Positions 17,515-26,019 of a stretch of 64,000 nucleotides of DNA are shown here, one piece after another (position 1 is the stretch's first letter; each line of letters starts with the position of its first letter). Below the pieces are notes generated by a model that saw nothing but the letters and a program-made list of their open reading frames with translations, had not been told where the DNA came from and ran no database searches. The stretch lies in NCBI RefSeq assembly GCF_022538115.1, contig NZ_JAKZAL010000017.1, positions 53,057 through 117,056 on the forward strand. Direction: 5' to 3'. This DNA comes from Cognataquiflexum rubidum (GTDB lineage: Bacteria > Bacteroidota > Bacteroidia > Cytophagales > Cyclobacteriaceae). Position numbers and translations under genes: made by a program.

Positions 17515-18585
17515 TTATTTCTCAGGACTTTTCTTGAATTTTTCATACCCCTCCAGATCTAACAAAAATATACCTCTTCCATCTCCGGCACCTTTTTGGT
17601 AACCAAACTGATGGGCTATAATATTTCCATGTTTGTTCACCACAGGATTGTCTGATTTGATTTTATTGAAATACCGGGTGGAGAAATCGGCCAGTCTTTC
17701 GACCTCACCGCTGCCATCCAGCTTCAGTTTATAAATATCCAGTTTGTACTTGTTCCTTTCTTCCATAGGCTGGTGACGGTCACTTTCGATGACCATGTAT
17801 TTTCCGTCAGGAAAGATGCCTTCCGCTTCATTATAGCTTTTGGGCAAATCGGTGTACTTGGTTGTTTCTTTTGTCTTTAAATTGAAGCCAAACACCTGCG
17901 AATTGTAATACTGATCTCTCGCATCTCCCCAATAATGCGTGTAAATCAGTTCCTCATTGAGAGGTGGTCTAAAATCCTGTGTTTCCAGCCGGACATATGC
18001 TGAGGAGTCTTTGTAAGAAATGACTGTTTGCACATCTTTCAAATGGGGAATTCCGCCTTCATAGATTATCTCTCCTGTTTTTATTTCCCTTTGTCCCTGA
18101 AGAGTCCAGGCTATCTTCATGCTATTTTTGGAAACCGCAGGACCCTCATCACAGAAAGCATTTAAGGGAAATGGAGTATTTGGCTTATCCTTGGTAAGCA
18201 CATACAATCCAAGTCCGGCATGTCGGTCTTTCTCCGGATCGTTGGCATCAAAAATATTAGAGCCCATGGCAAGAAGCAAATCCCCGTTTGATAAACACAA
18301 AACCCGATGGATACCGCCATGATAAAAACCGGAGGTCACCTGAGAAACTTCCTTTGTAGCAATGTTTATTTTGAACACATCGCCCACCAGCTTATTTAAA
18401 AAGTAGATATTCTCTGATTTTTCATCCCACTCGGGCCTTACTCCCCATGTGGTAAGAATGGAAAAGTAAGGGGGCAATTCCTCTATCAATGACTCGATTG
18501 TCTGGGCATTTGCCTGATTTACAAACTGGAGTAAAAAAAGGGTACCAATAAGAATTCCTTTTTTGAGGGTTATCAGGTTACTCAT
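17515..18585 (-). CDS. Exported beta-propeller protein (TolB/WD40-like), unknown role
   Basis: I chose the ATG at 18585 because a signal peptide follows directly (MSNLITLKKGILIGTLFL, cleavage near ANAQ); an upstream in-frame start adds 20 residues without a signal. The mature protein has repeating four-stranded units of propeller type, with segments such as RPEWDEKSENIYFLNK, GDVFKINIATKEVSQVTSGF and GKYMVIESDRHQP. Related TolB-like proteins act in the periplasm as binding or lactonase-like modules. It follows the symporter gene on the same strand with a 257-bp gap, so co-transcription is uncertain. Confidence 0.75.
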   Translation of the reverse strand: MSNLITLKKGILIGTLFLLQFVNQANAQTIESLIEELPPYFSILTTWGVRPEWDEKSENIYFLNKLVGDVFKINIATKEVSQVTSGFYHGGIHRVLCLSNGDLLLAMGSNIFDANDPEKDRHAGLGLYVLTKDKPNTPFPLNAFCDEGPAVSKNSMKIAWTLQGQREIKTGEIIYEGGIPHLKDVQTVISYKDSSAYVRLETQDFRPPLNEELIYTHYWGDARDQYYNSQVFGFNLKTKETTKYTDLPKSYNEAEGIFPDGKYMVIESDRHQPMEERNKYKLDIYKLKLDGSGEVERLADFSTRYFNKIKSDNPVVNKHGNIIAHQFGYQKGAGDGRGIFLLDLEGYEKFKKSPEK

Positions 18586-18795
18586 AATCCAAAATTTGAT
18601 TTGTTCATTTAAAAATAAAACCGACTGACCTGCCACCATTCTCACGGAAAGTTAGGCCAAACACATCTGTATAAAAATATAAAAAAAATAGAAATCTACA
18701 AGGCAGAAATGGAATCGGTTAGGGGATGTCCCACCCGATATTCTTAAAGGAATCTTTTGGCCGTACCTTCTTACCAATAACGGGGTTGAAATGAA

Positions 18796-18829
18796 GAATG
18801 ATGAATTCAAAATTATGAATTCATCATTC
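18796..18829. repeat. Perfect 13-bp inverted repeat between the symporter and propeller genes
   Basis: GAATGATGAATTC and GAATTCATCATTC are separated by 8 bases, just downstream of the symporter stop. It could act as a transcription terminator, although no T-run follows on the minus strand. Similar GATGAATT-type sequence occurs at 59990-60010, so it may instead be repeat debris. Confidence 0.55.
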
Positions 18830-18842
18830 TGAATCGGTTCTT

Positions 18843-20549
18843 CTATTTTTTGGCAAAAAACAACTGAATCACCGTCGAAAATCCCATCACAAAAAAGCAG
18901 CCTATCGCATTGTACCAAAGAAATCCGATATCGATCGGAATCCCCAACAGCGAGTCACCGTTTTTCCAGTGGATCAAGAGAATCAAAGCCTGGGAAATAA
19001 AGGCAGCAATAAATACCGCGTGGCCCTTCACCCATTTCATATAAAAACCGACAAGGAATATCCCCAAAATCGTCCCGTAAAAGAGCGAACCGAGCAGGTT
19101 GACGGCTTGGATCAGGTTTTCAAACAGGGAAGCATAGATGGCAAACAGGATAGCAAACCCACCCCAAATCGCCGTAAACCACTTGGAAGATACCATATAG
19201 TGGTATTGGGTTGCATTTTTAACAATTGAGCGCTTGTACATGTCGATCGTCGTGGTCGTGCCTAGGGAGTTGAACTCCGAAGCGGACGAGGACATGGCCG
19301 CACTGAAGATCACCGCAAAAAGCAACCCGATAATACCCTTGGGCAGGTAATCCATCACAAATCGCATAAAGATATAATCGGTGTCCCGCGTTACAGCCTC
19401 CGAGTCGTTTCTGACAATCAGATCTTTTACCTCATTTCGGATGGTTTCCTGGTATTGGCTTTTCTTTTGGATGCCGTCCTTCGCCATGGCGATGCCGGCT
19501 TCGTCTTCTACCTCCACGGCTTTCAGAAGGTCTTGGATGTCTTTGTTCTTTTCCTGAAAAACCTGAGTGAACTTATCCTGCAAAAACCTGTAATCTTCCT
19601 TCAGGGCACTGTTTTCCAATTGCTCGGTCTGTTGCTTGTTGAAGACGACAGGAGGTTGGAAGAATTGGTAAAACACAAATACCATCACTCCGATAAAAAG
19701 GATAATAAACTGCATCGGTACTTTCAGAAGGCCATTCATCATCAGCCCCATCCTGCTTTGCGTCAGCGAACTGCCGGAAAGGTAGCGCTGCACCTGAGAT
19801 TGGTCTGTCCCAAAGTAGGAAAGAAAAAGAAACAGCGCCGCAGTCATCCCTGACCAAAAATTATAGCGGTCGGCCCAATTGAACTCAAAATTGACCACGT
19901 TGAGTTTTTCCATTTTACCTGCCACATGCAGGGCGTCGGTAAACTTCACCGGAAGCATGTATATGACCAGGATTCCTGCAAGGAGCATTCCTCCCATCAT
20001 CACACCCATTTGTTGTTTTTGGGTAATGGAAACAGCCTTGGTCCCGCCGGAAACAGTATAGACAATCACCATCAATCCGATAAAGATATTGGTGAAGGTG
20101 AGGTTCCAATTCAATAATGTCGAAAGGATAATCGCCGGGGCATAGATCGTAATCCCTGCTGCAAGACCCCTTTGAACGAGGAAAAGAAAAGCTGCCAAAG
20201 TCCTTGTCTTCAGGTCAAACCTTGTCTCCAAAAACTCATAGGCGGTATAAACTTTCAGTTTGTAATAAATCGGAAGGAAAGTGACCGAAAGGATAATCAT
20301 CGCCAAAGGCAATCCGAAGTAAAACTGGATAAAACGCATCCCGTCCTCATAGGCCTGACCGGGTGTGCTGAGAAAAGTAATGGCTGAAGCCTGCGTCGCC
20401 ATGATGGAAAGACCGATGGTCCACCAGTTCATGTCACCGCTTCCACGGATATAGCCATCCATGTCATTGACCTTATAGGTTTTGTACACGCCATAAGCGG
20501 CGATGGTGATGAGGGTACCGAAGAGGACGATCCAGTCTAATGCACTCAT
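18843..20549 (-). CDS. Sodium:solute symporter (SSS family)
   Basis: The protein has about 568 residues and 13-14 membrane segments. Family signatures are SIMATQASAITFLSTPGQAYEDG, the inner-gate region GLAAGITIYAPAIIL and YTVSGGTKAVSIT. Such carriers use the sodium gradient to import sugars, sialic acids or similar solutes. A soluble insertion of about 90 residues (around 330-420, rich in Lys, Glu and Gln) interrupts the membrane core. I chose the ATG at 20549, not the TTG 21 bases upstream, because it overlaps the stop of the small upstream ORF (ATGA). The context with a PIG-L deacetylase suggests uptake of an amino sugar or conjugate (inference). Confidence 0.92.
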   Translation of the reverse strand: MSALDWIVLFGTLITIAAYGVYKTYKVNDMDGYIRGSGDMNWWTIGLSIMATQASAITFLSTPGQAYEDGMRFIQFYFGLPLAMIILSVTFLPIYYKLKVYTAYEFLETRFDLKTRTLAAFLFLVQRGLAAGITIYAPAIILSTLLNWNLTFTNIFIGLMVIVYTVSGGTKAVSITQKQQMGVMMGGMLLAGILVIYMLPVKFTDALHVAGKMEKLNVVNFEFNWADRYNFWSGMTAALFLFLSYFGTDQSQVQRYLSGSSLTQSRMGLMMNGLLKVPMQFIILFIGVMVFVFYQFFQPPVVFNKQQTEQLENSALKEDYRFLQDKFTQVFQEKNKDIQDLLKAVEVEDEAGIAMAKDGIQKKSQYQETIRNEVKDLIVRNDSEAVTRDTDYIFMRFVMDYLPKGIIGLLFAVIFSAAMSSSASEFNSLGTTTTIDMYKRSIVKNATQYHYMVSSKWFTAIWGGFAILFAIYASLFENLIQAVNLLGSLFYGTILGIFLVGFYMKWVKGHAVFIAAFISQALILLIHWKNGDSLLGIPIDIGFLWYNAIGCFFVMGFSTVIQLFFAKK

Positions 20550-20647
20550 GCGAAGTGGTGTGTTAGCCAATAAAAAAACAAAACCAAACCACCCAAGGTC
20601 AGCATCAAGCCTATGTACCAGTTGTTCCAGTTGATTTTATCTTTCAT
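20546..20647 (-). CDS. 33-residue single-span membrane peptide, translationally coupled
   Basis: This ORF begins MKDKINWNNWYIGLMLTLGG, is followed by a hydrophobic segment (LVLFFYWL) and ends THHFA. It is one membrane span with a charged N-terminus. Its start overlaps the stop of the deacetylase gene (ATGA) and its stop overlaps the symporter start (ATGA), leaving no untranslated bases between the three genes. That exact fit is hard to obtain by chance and supports translation. It may be a small subunit or stabiliser of the symporter, comparable in size to known small transporter-associated peptides (inference). I do not recognise a named family. Confidence 0.75.
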   Translation of the reverse strand: MKDKINWNNWYIGLMLTLGGLVLFFYWLTHHFA

Positions 20648-23100
20648 TTCCCCTGCTCAATAAGGTTGACAAATAACTTGACCGCACCGGGCACTCCTGC
20701 CGGCAACTGACGGAACCAGGATATACTGGAATAGGTATATGTTCCCGCGCCATATTTGGTATGGATCAAAGAGCCTCCAAAAAATTTTTCTCCCGGATCC
20801 TGAAAAGCAATTGGCGCACTATAGTTTGGATCCCAATCTGCTGTAAAGTAGAGTCCCCTTTCCTGCACCCATCCTTCAAAATCCTTAGCGGTGATTTTAT
20901 TGGGCCCTGCCAAAACCGGATGGGAATAATCTACCTGAATCGGTGAATTTTCTACAGTCACCCTTTCTCTCGATATCACAAATGGATACGGTCCAAGGTC
21001 TTTGGTCAGCAAAGGTGAACCGGTATTGTATTGGACGATTACATTTCCTCCTTCTTTCACATATTCCATCAACTGATCGACATTGGAAGCGAGTGCCTGA
21101 TTGACATTGAATGCCCTGATGCCAACGATAACCGTGGAAAAGGCCTTGAGCCTGTCTTTTTGAATATCAGAATCCTCCAAAATGCTCACCTGATAGCCAA
21201 GGTTTTTCAGTACTTCAGCCACATCATCACCGGCACCGTTGATGTAACCGATCTTTTGGCCGGAAACTTTCATATCTGTCTTGACAAGCCCAAAAGAAGT
21301 ACTGGTAAAATACGTGAGGTTAGGAATATGCTTGTAAGATATCCGCTTTGTGTCCAAGTTGAATTCCCTGCCATCTTTGCTTCTGAAAGTGACCATAACC
21401 TGCTTTTTCTCTTGGTCAGAATCCAGGATATCAATCGTGTAAAGTGTCCTCTTTCTCCTATCATCCCTGTCTGCGCTTACGATACGGTATTGACTGGGCG
21501 ATAAGCCTTTAAGCATAAGTTCCCCCTCCAAAATCTTATCCCTGAAACTCACTTCCACATGCAGTTTATGCTCGGCACCTTCCACCAAAAACAGATTGGC
21601 CTTATCCAGGTGCACATTGACCTCGGGTACCAAAGTAAATGGCTGCTTGATCTCGCCGTCTACCTGATCATTGTATTTGTATTGGAGAGGAAGCTCCATC
21701 CTGATTTTTTGTGATCCGATTTCCATTGTTACTACCCCATAGATACCGGGGCTGTTGTTGGGTTTTCCGATTTTCTCAGGTTCAGTGATGTTGAACAAGG
21801 CTCCATCTAATGGTTTTTCTAACCAAAATGGCTGTGAAACAGGGTAGTCTTGTGGAATCAGAATTTCAATCGGTACGGTCACCGGAATATTGGCATTGAT
21901 TTCTTTTGCGATTTCCGCTTTGAAAAGTGCCCCGTCAAAAGAAATGACCTTCACCACCGATTGTGCCGGGTTATTGATGACAAATTCCGTGTTGATTTTT
22001 TCGCCGGGATAACCGATTTCTTTCTTGATATTGAATTCTCCTTTGATGCCCAAAGTTTCCAAGATCAATCCATCGAGAAGCACCTTCTTTTCTGTCAGCC
22101 AAACCGCAGTTGATTTTTGGGTATCAAGCAAAGTCTTGATTTTAAGCAAGCCTTCGAGGTTATTTTCAGGCTGGATAAAGTCAAAGGAAGAAAGTACGGC
22201 CTCAATAGACTTTGTGATTTCTGCCCCGTTTGGAAGTTCATTCCAGCGGCTTTCTATCCCTTCAAAAGGATGGGATTTAAAAGGGGAACCTTTGATCAGT
22301 TCTATAAAGTCATTGCCTTGACCAATCTGGGAGGTCGATCCGAAGCCTTGGGATTTGTGCATCGTCCTGCTGTCAGCGGCAATCTTGGAATAGGTCGTCC
22401 CCAACAAAGGATTGTATTCTCCCACCAAAAACTTATGGTAGGTCTTTCCTTCTTCGGGTTCGTATTGCCCTCCCCAATTGTAAGCATTCCAAAATACACT
22501 TTTGGGCTGCCATACGGAAACATATTTGAGTTGCTCGGGAAAGGCATTCTTGTCAGCGGCCAGTTCAAATGCCTCTACAGAAAGCATGGCTGAACTGGTA
22601 TGGTGACCGTGCGTGGTACCGGGAATGGTGTTGAACCTGTTGAGAATCACATCAGGCTGGTACTTCCGGATAATCCAAACCACATCGGAAAGGAGTTTCT
22701 TTTTGTCCCAATTGTTGAAAGTTTCGTCAGGGTTTTTGCTGAATCCAAAGTCCAAAGCTCTGGTAAAAAATTGCCTCCCACCGTCAGTTTCCCTAGCTCT
22801 CAGAAGTTCCTGAGTCCGGATCATGCCCAATTCTATACCCAATTCACTACCGATCAGGTTTTGTCCGCCGTCTCCCCTCGTCAGCGAAAGGTAAGCCACT
22901 TCCGCATGTTCGGCATTGGCCAGGTAAGCAATCAGTCTGGTATTCTCATCATCAGGATGCGCCGCAACAAACAATATCCGTTTGGTCTCCTGAAATCTGA
23001 GCAGTTTATGATATAGCTGGGAAGAAGGATTGGCCTGTGCAAAAATCGGAACTATAAAAAGGTAACATAAGCAAAATAGCCACCACTTTTGATTCTTCAT
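20644..23100 (-). CDS. Exported PIG-L (LmbE-like) family deacetylase, large form
   Basis: From the ATG at 23100 the protein has about 818 residues with a signal peptide (MKNQKWWLFCLCYLFIVPIF, cleavage near AQA). The N-terminal PIG-L domain has the zinc motif AAHPDDE and the later HGHHTSSAMLSVEAF. Family members remove N-acetyl groups from glucosamine-linked substrates. The remainder (about residues 300-818) is beta-rich and ends in a glutamine-amidotransferase-like segment (VIVGIRAFNVNQALASN, then GGNVIVQYNTG). This large architecture is typical of Bacteroidota. An upstream TTG (23136) would add 12 residues ahead of the signal and is less likely. The gene is coupled to the small membrane peptide and symporter downstream. 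Confidence 0.9.
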   Translation of the reverse strand: MKNQKWWLFCLCYLFIVPIFAQANPSSQLYHKLLRFQETKRILFVAAHPDDENTRLIAYLANAEHAEVAYLSLTRGDGGQNLIGSELGIELGMIRTQELLRARETDGGRQFFTRALDFGFSKNPDETFNNWDKKKLLSDVVWIIRKYQPDVILNRFNTIPGTTHGHHTSSAMLSVEAFELAADKNAFPEQLKYVSVWQPKSVFWNAYNWGGQYEPEEGKTYHKFLVGEYNPLLGTTYSKIAADSRTMHKSQGFGSTSQIGQGNDFIELIKGSPFKSHPFEGIESRWNELPNGAEITKSIEAVLSSFDFIQPENNLEGLLKIKTLLDTQKSTAVWLTEKKVLLDGLILETLGIKGEFNIKKEIGYPGEKINTEFVINNPAQSVVKVISFDGALFKAEIAKEINANIPVTVPIEILIPQDYPVSQPFWLEKPLDGALFNITEPEKIGKPNNSPGIYGVVTMEIGSQKIRMELPLQYKYNDQVDGEIKQPFTLVPEVNVHLDKANLFLVEGAEHKLHVEVSFRDKILEGELMLKGLSPSQYRIVSADRDDRRKRTLYTIDILDSDQEKKQVMVTFRSKDGREFNLDTKRISYKHIPNLTYFTSTSFGLVKTDMKVSGQKIGYINGAGDDVAEVLKNLGYQVSILEDSDIQKDRLKAFSTVIVGIRAFNVNQALASNVDQLMEYVKEGGNVIVQYNTGSPLLTKDLGPYPFVISRERVTVENSPIQVDYSHPVLAGPNKITAKDFEGWVQERGLYFTADWDPNYSAPIAFQDPGEKFFGGSLIHTKYGAGTYTYSSISWFRQLPAGVPGAVKLFVNLIEQGK

Positions 23101-23473
23101 GTTTTTCAAAATTTGGGTAAAATGTAAGGTAAGCAATTAGCAAAAAAAACTGTTTTTTATATCAGTGGGTTTTGGTGATTGTTAAAGTATCTTAATAATT
23201 ATTTTGGTTACCTGCTTCTTTGCTAGTAACCTAATTTTCTACACCAATCGAGACGGAAGACGGAAGTCAGAAGTCGGAAGTCTCTCGGAGGGATGGGATG
23301 GACCGTATAATTCGGTTTCTTGATATGATTTGAAGTGAGAAATCACTTACTGGGAATGAAGGCGGACATACATAATATTTATTAACTATTTTACTTGTTG
23401 TCTAAGAATTTTGATTAAGATTCATTTTCTGCTGATGGTGTTGACAATGGACTATCGACCGAGCGCTATAAAC
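23101..23473. repeat. Intergenic region with dispersed repeat copy B
   Basis: No gene is seen. From about 23213 the sequence reads TTCTTTGCTAGTAACC, then, 35 bases later, a purine-rich run GACGGAAGACGGAAGTC that continues in near-repeats of GAAGTC. This is the second copy of the repeat seen at 13870 and 51037. The rest is AT-rich without recognisable signals. Confidence 0.6.
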
Positions 23474-24628
23474 TCAATACGAATTTTTATCCTTGAAAAT
23501 TGAATACCCTACTGTCCATTCAAAGAAGTCTGCCTTGAAGCCGTGAGCTTTGAGGGTGATTCCGGTAAACATTTGCTTGGAAAATCTATACCTAATCCCT
23601 ACCCTTTCATAATAGGCACTGGGTTCATCATTGAAATAATTTCGGTGCATATAAACTCCTATTCCTAAAGGAATCGAGAAATTCTTTTTCAACACCCATT
23701 CCCCGGAAGCTACCAAAGCAAAGGATGCTTTGTCCATAAATCCAGACTTTCCCCATTCCCCCGGCAAAGAACCATTGCCTGCATAAAACATATCCAAGCC
23801 AAGTCCATACCTGAGTTTATAACCCCTCTGCTTGAGGTAATTGACACTAAAACCCCACTTCATGTAGACATCACCACCTATTTCATAATTTTTAGCTCCT
23901 GCCGAAACCCATAGATTCACATGGCTGTTTGGGATGAATTTTGGAATATCAGACAGACTGGATTGATCAAAATAAGCACGGTTGAGTGTTGACCTCAGTC
24001 CGATGGAAAATGGAATGAAATTCAGACCGGAGTTGGGCTTTTTGATTGACCCGTTGGAAAAATGCTTCAGCCCAAAAGCTGTTTCCAAATCCAGCCAGGG
24101 AGAAAGGGCATAGCGCATGGAAAAACCCACGTGGACGTACCCGTTTCTATAAGACCCGATAAATTGGTTTATCGGATTATAATCAGGGTCATAGGGTTTG
24201 AAGTTAAACGCCAACCCGAAAGCTGCAAAATAACTATAGCTCAACCTACCTTTCAAAAAGGTTTTGGTAAACGGAAGATCGGCGTAGGCATAAACAGCAT
24301 TGGGTTTGCCGATATAGTCATTTTTGAAAGTAGCGGTATAAAGTCCAAAACCATAGGTCGGATAACTGTAAATCCGATTATAAAGATTCTTTCTGGTATT
24401 CTTAAAGCCAAATCGTAGATCAAGTGCAGTGTAATTCAACCCGTTGTCGATGAATTCCCCCCAATCGGTGTTCTTGGGAATCATCGGACCTGTCTCAAAC
24501 AACAGACTAAGATTCTTCTGGAATTTTGGATTATGGGAAGTAGTATCCGGGGAGGAAAAACCATTGGCCATAAAAACAGGAAAAACCATTAGGAAAAACA
24601 AACCGCTGACCAAAGGATTTGATGGCAT
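23474..24628 (-). CDS. Acyloxyacyl hydrolase / PagL-like lipid A 3-O-deacylase
   Basis: The 384-residue protein has a signal peptide and the strand pattern of an outer-membrane barrel. The PagL signature HFSNGS, followed by KKPNSGLN, is present in the middle of the protein; in PagL the histidine and serine of this motif belong to the catalytic triad. Such enzymes remove the 3-O acyl chain from lipid A and change the outer-membrane surface. Bacteroidota members are longer than the classical PagL, about 350-400 residues, as here. It is monocistronic on the minus strand. Confidence 0.85.
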   Translation of the reverse strand: MPSNPLVSGLFFLMVFPVFMANGFSSPDTTSHNPKFQKNLSLLFETGPMIPKNTDWGEFIDNGLNYTALDLRFGFKNTRKNLYNRIYSYPTYGFGLYTATFKNDYIGKPNAVYAYADLPFTKTFLKGRLSYSYFAAFGLAFNFKPYDPDYNPINQFIGSYRNGYVHVGFSMRYALSPWLDLETAFGLKHFSNGSIKKPNSGLNFIPFSIGLRSTLNRAYFDQSSLSDIPKFIPNSHVNLWVSAGAKNYEIGGDVYMKWGFSVNYLKQRGYKLRYGLGLDMFYAGNGSLPGEWGKSGFMDKASFALVASGEWVLKKNFSIPLGIGVYMHRNYFNDEPSAYYERVGIRYRFSKQMFTGITLKAHGFKADFFEWTVGYSIFKDKNSY

Positions 24629-24705
24629 TTACAAGAATTTTTGTTTGGGTTTCCAAAAATGACTATTTAATTGGAGTAAACAAAATGGATCGGCACCAAC
24701 AAAAA

Positions 24706-24727
24706 AAACCGCCATTTCTGGCGGTTT
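24706..24727. terminator. Rho-independent terminator after the TPR gene
   Basis: AAACCGCC and GGCGGTTT form a perfect 8-bp stem around a 6-base loop, with A-runs on one side and a T-rich run on the other, so it can work on both strands. It lies 27 bases past the stop of the minus-strand TPR gene. Confidence 0.85.
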
Positions 24728-24753
24728 CCTTTTCTCTTTTTTGGTTTGAAAAA

Positions 24754-25962
24754 TTACTTTTCCATCCAGTCGGCACCTAATTTGGCAACCAACATTTTAT
24801 TGTATTTTTCAACCTCAGCGGTATTTTTCAGTCTCACATGGACATTGTAAAGAATCTCCATGATTTCAACGTTTTCAGGCCTAAGAGACAATCCTTTTTC
24901 GAAATAAGGAACTGCTTCTGCATACAGACCTTCAGCTTGCTTGGTCATCGTCGGCGCATTTTTCTCCCATTCATCATCAGACAAATCATTGATTTTACCC
25001 AATATTGTTTTTGCCTGCTCAAGGAAGATAGCTCCTGTATAGTAGTTGCCTTCAAAGAAGTTAGGATCAGCGACGACAGATTTTTTGTATTCTACCAAAG
25101 CACCATCCATATCCCCAGACTGCTCCAACAGGTAACCGTATCTCAACAACAAACCTGCATTGTTTGGATCAGAAGCCAAAGCCGCTTTTACGGAAGCCAT
25201 TGCCTCGTCCATTTTGTTCATTTGAAGCAATAACTGCACTTCAAACTCAGAAAGGGTTTTGTCTTCCGGATAATCTGCCCTTGCTCGGGTTACGTATTTG
25301 TAAGCCTCTTCCGGATCTTTATCTTCCGCACTGATGATCTGAATCAAAAGGTAATACGAGCTTAGCTTGTTGTACTCTTTTACCTCAATCAGTTTTTTGA
25401 ATTGTTTCTTAGCCTCTTCAAATTTACCAAGGTCATTGGCTATAAAGGCCGTATTAAACGCTGATGAAGTGTCGGTCGGATCGATTTCGGTCATGAGGTT
25501 AAAAAACTCATAGGCCATTTCCATGTCCTCATTTTCATAACTCACGGCTGCCTTATTGAACGTTTCGTTCTTTAAAGTTGACATCGAATAAGGTTTGAAA
25601 TTTTCGGGCAAATCCGGGATTTCTTCTTTGTAAACTTCTTTTCCTATTTTGCCTTCTTTATCATTTCCTGACATTTCCATGGCCTTGGTAAACTGAGCAA
25701 GTGCACTTCTACCTGTCTCAACCGTAGACATTACGTTGGTTGAATCCAAGCCGAATTTTTTTGTTAAAATTCTAGCTTTCAGAAGTGGGGTTTCAGGGTT
25801 ATCCTTGGTTTCCGGATTTTCTAGCGCTGCATCAATCTCCGTTAAGGCGATTTCAAGATCTCCTTTTTTGAAGTTCTTTTCGGCGGAGCTGACGACTTTC
25901 TTTTGGGCAAAAGCACCTGTCGCAATTGCAACCAATGCTAATGATAAGATTACCTTTTTCAT
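24754..25962 (-). CDS. Exported tetratricopeptide repeat protein
   Basis: The 402-residue protein begins with a clear signal peptide (MKKVILSLALVAIATGAFAQ). The mature part is a series of helical TPR units, recognisable in KGDLEIALTEIDAALENP, DTSSAFNTAFIANDLGKFE and GDMDGALVEYKKSVVADPNF. TPR proteins act as scaffolds; this one would be periplasmic, partner unknown. It lies immediately downstream of gyrA on the same strand with a 57-bp gap and ends at a strong terminator, so the two may share a transcript. Confidence 0.88.
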   Translation of the reverse strand: MKKVILSLALVAIATGAFAQKKVVSSAEKNFKKGDLEIALTEIDAALENPETKDNPETPLLKARILTKKFGLDSTNVMSTVETGRSALAQFTKAMEMSGNDKEGKIGKEVYKEEIPDLPENFKPYSMSTLKNETFNKAAVSYENEDMEMAYEFFNLMTEIDPTDTSSAFNTAFIANDLGKFEEAKKQFKKLIEVKEYNKLSSYYLLIQIISAEDKDPEEAYKYVTRARADYPEDKTLSEFEVQLLLQMNKMDEAMASVKAALASDPNNAGLLLRYGYLLEQSGDMDGALVEYKKSVVADPNFFEGNYYTGAIFLEQAKTILGKINDLSDDEWEKNAPTMTKQAEGLYAEAVPYFEKGLSLRPENVEIMEILYNVHVRLKNTAEVEKYNKMLVAKLGADWMEK

Positions 25963-26019
25963 TTTTTTTCTTTTTTGCTAATTATTTGGTTCTGTATTGG
26001 TTCAATTATAAGTATTGGA

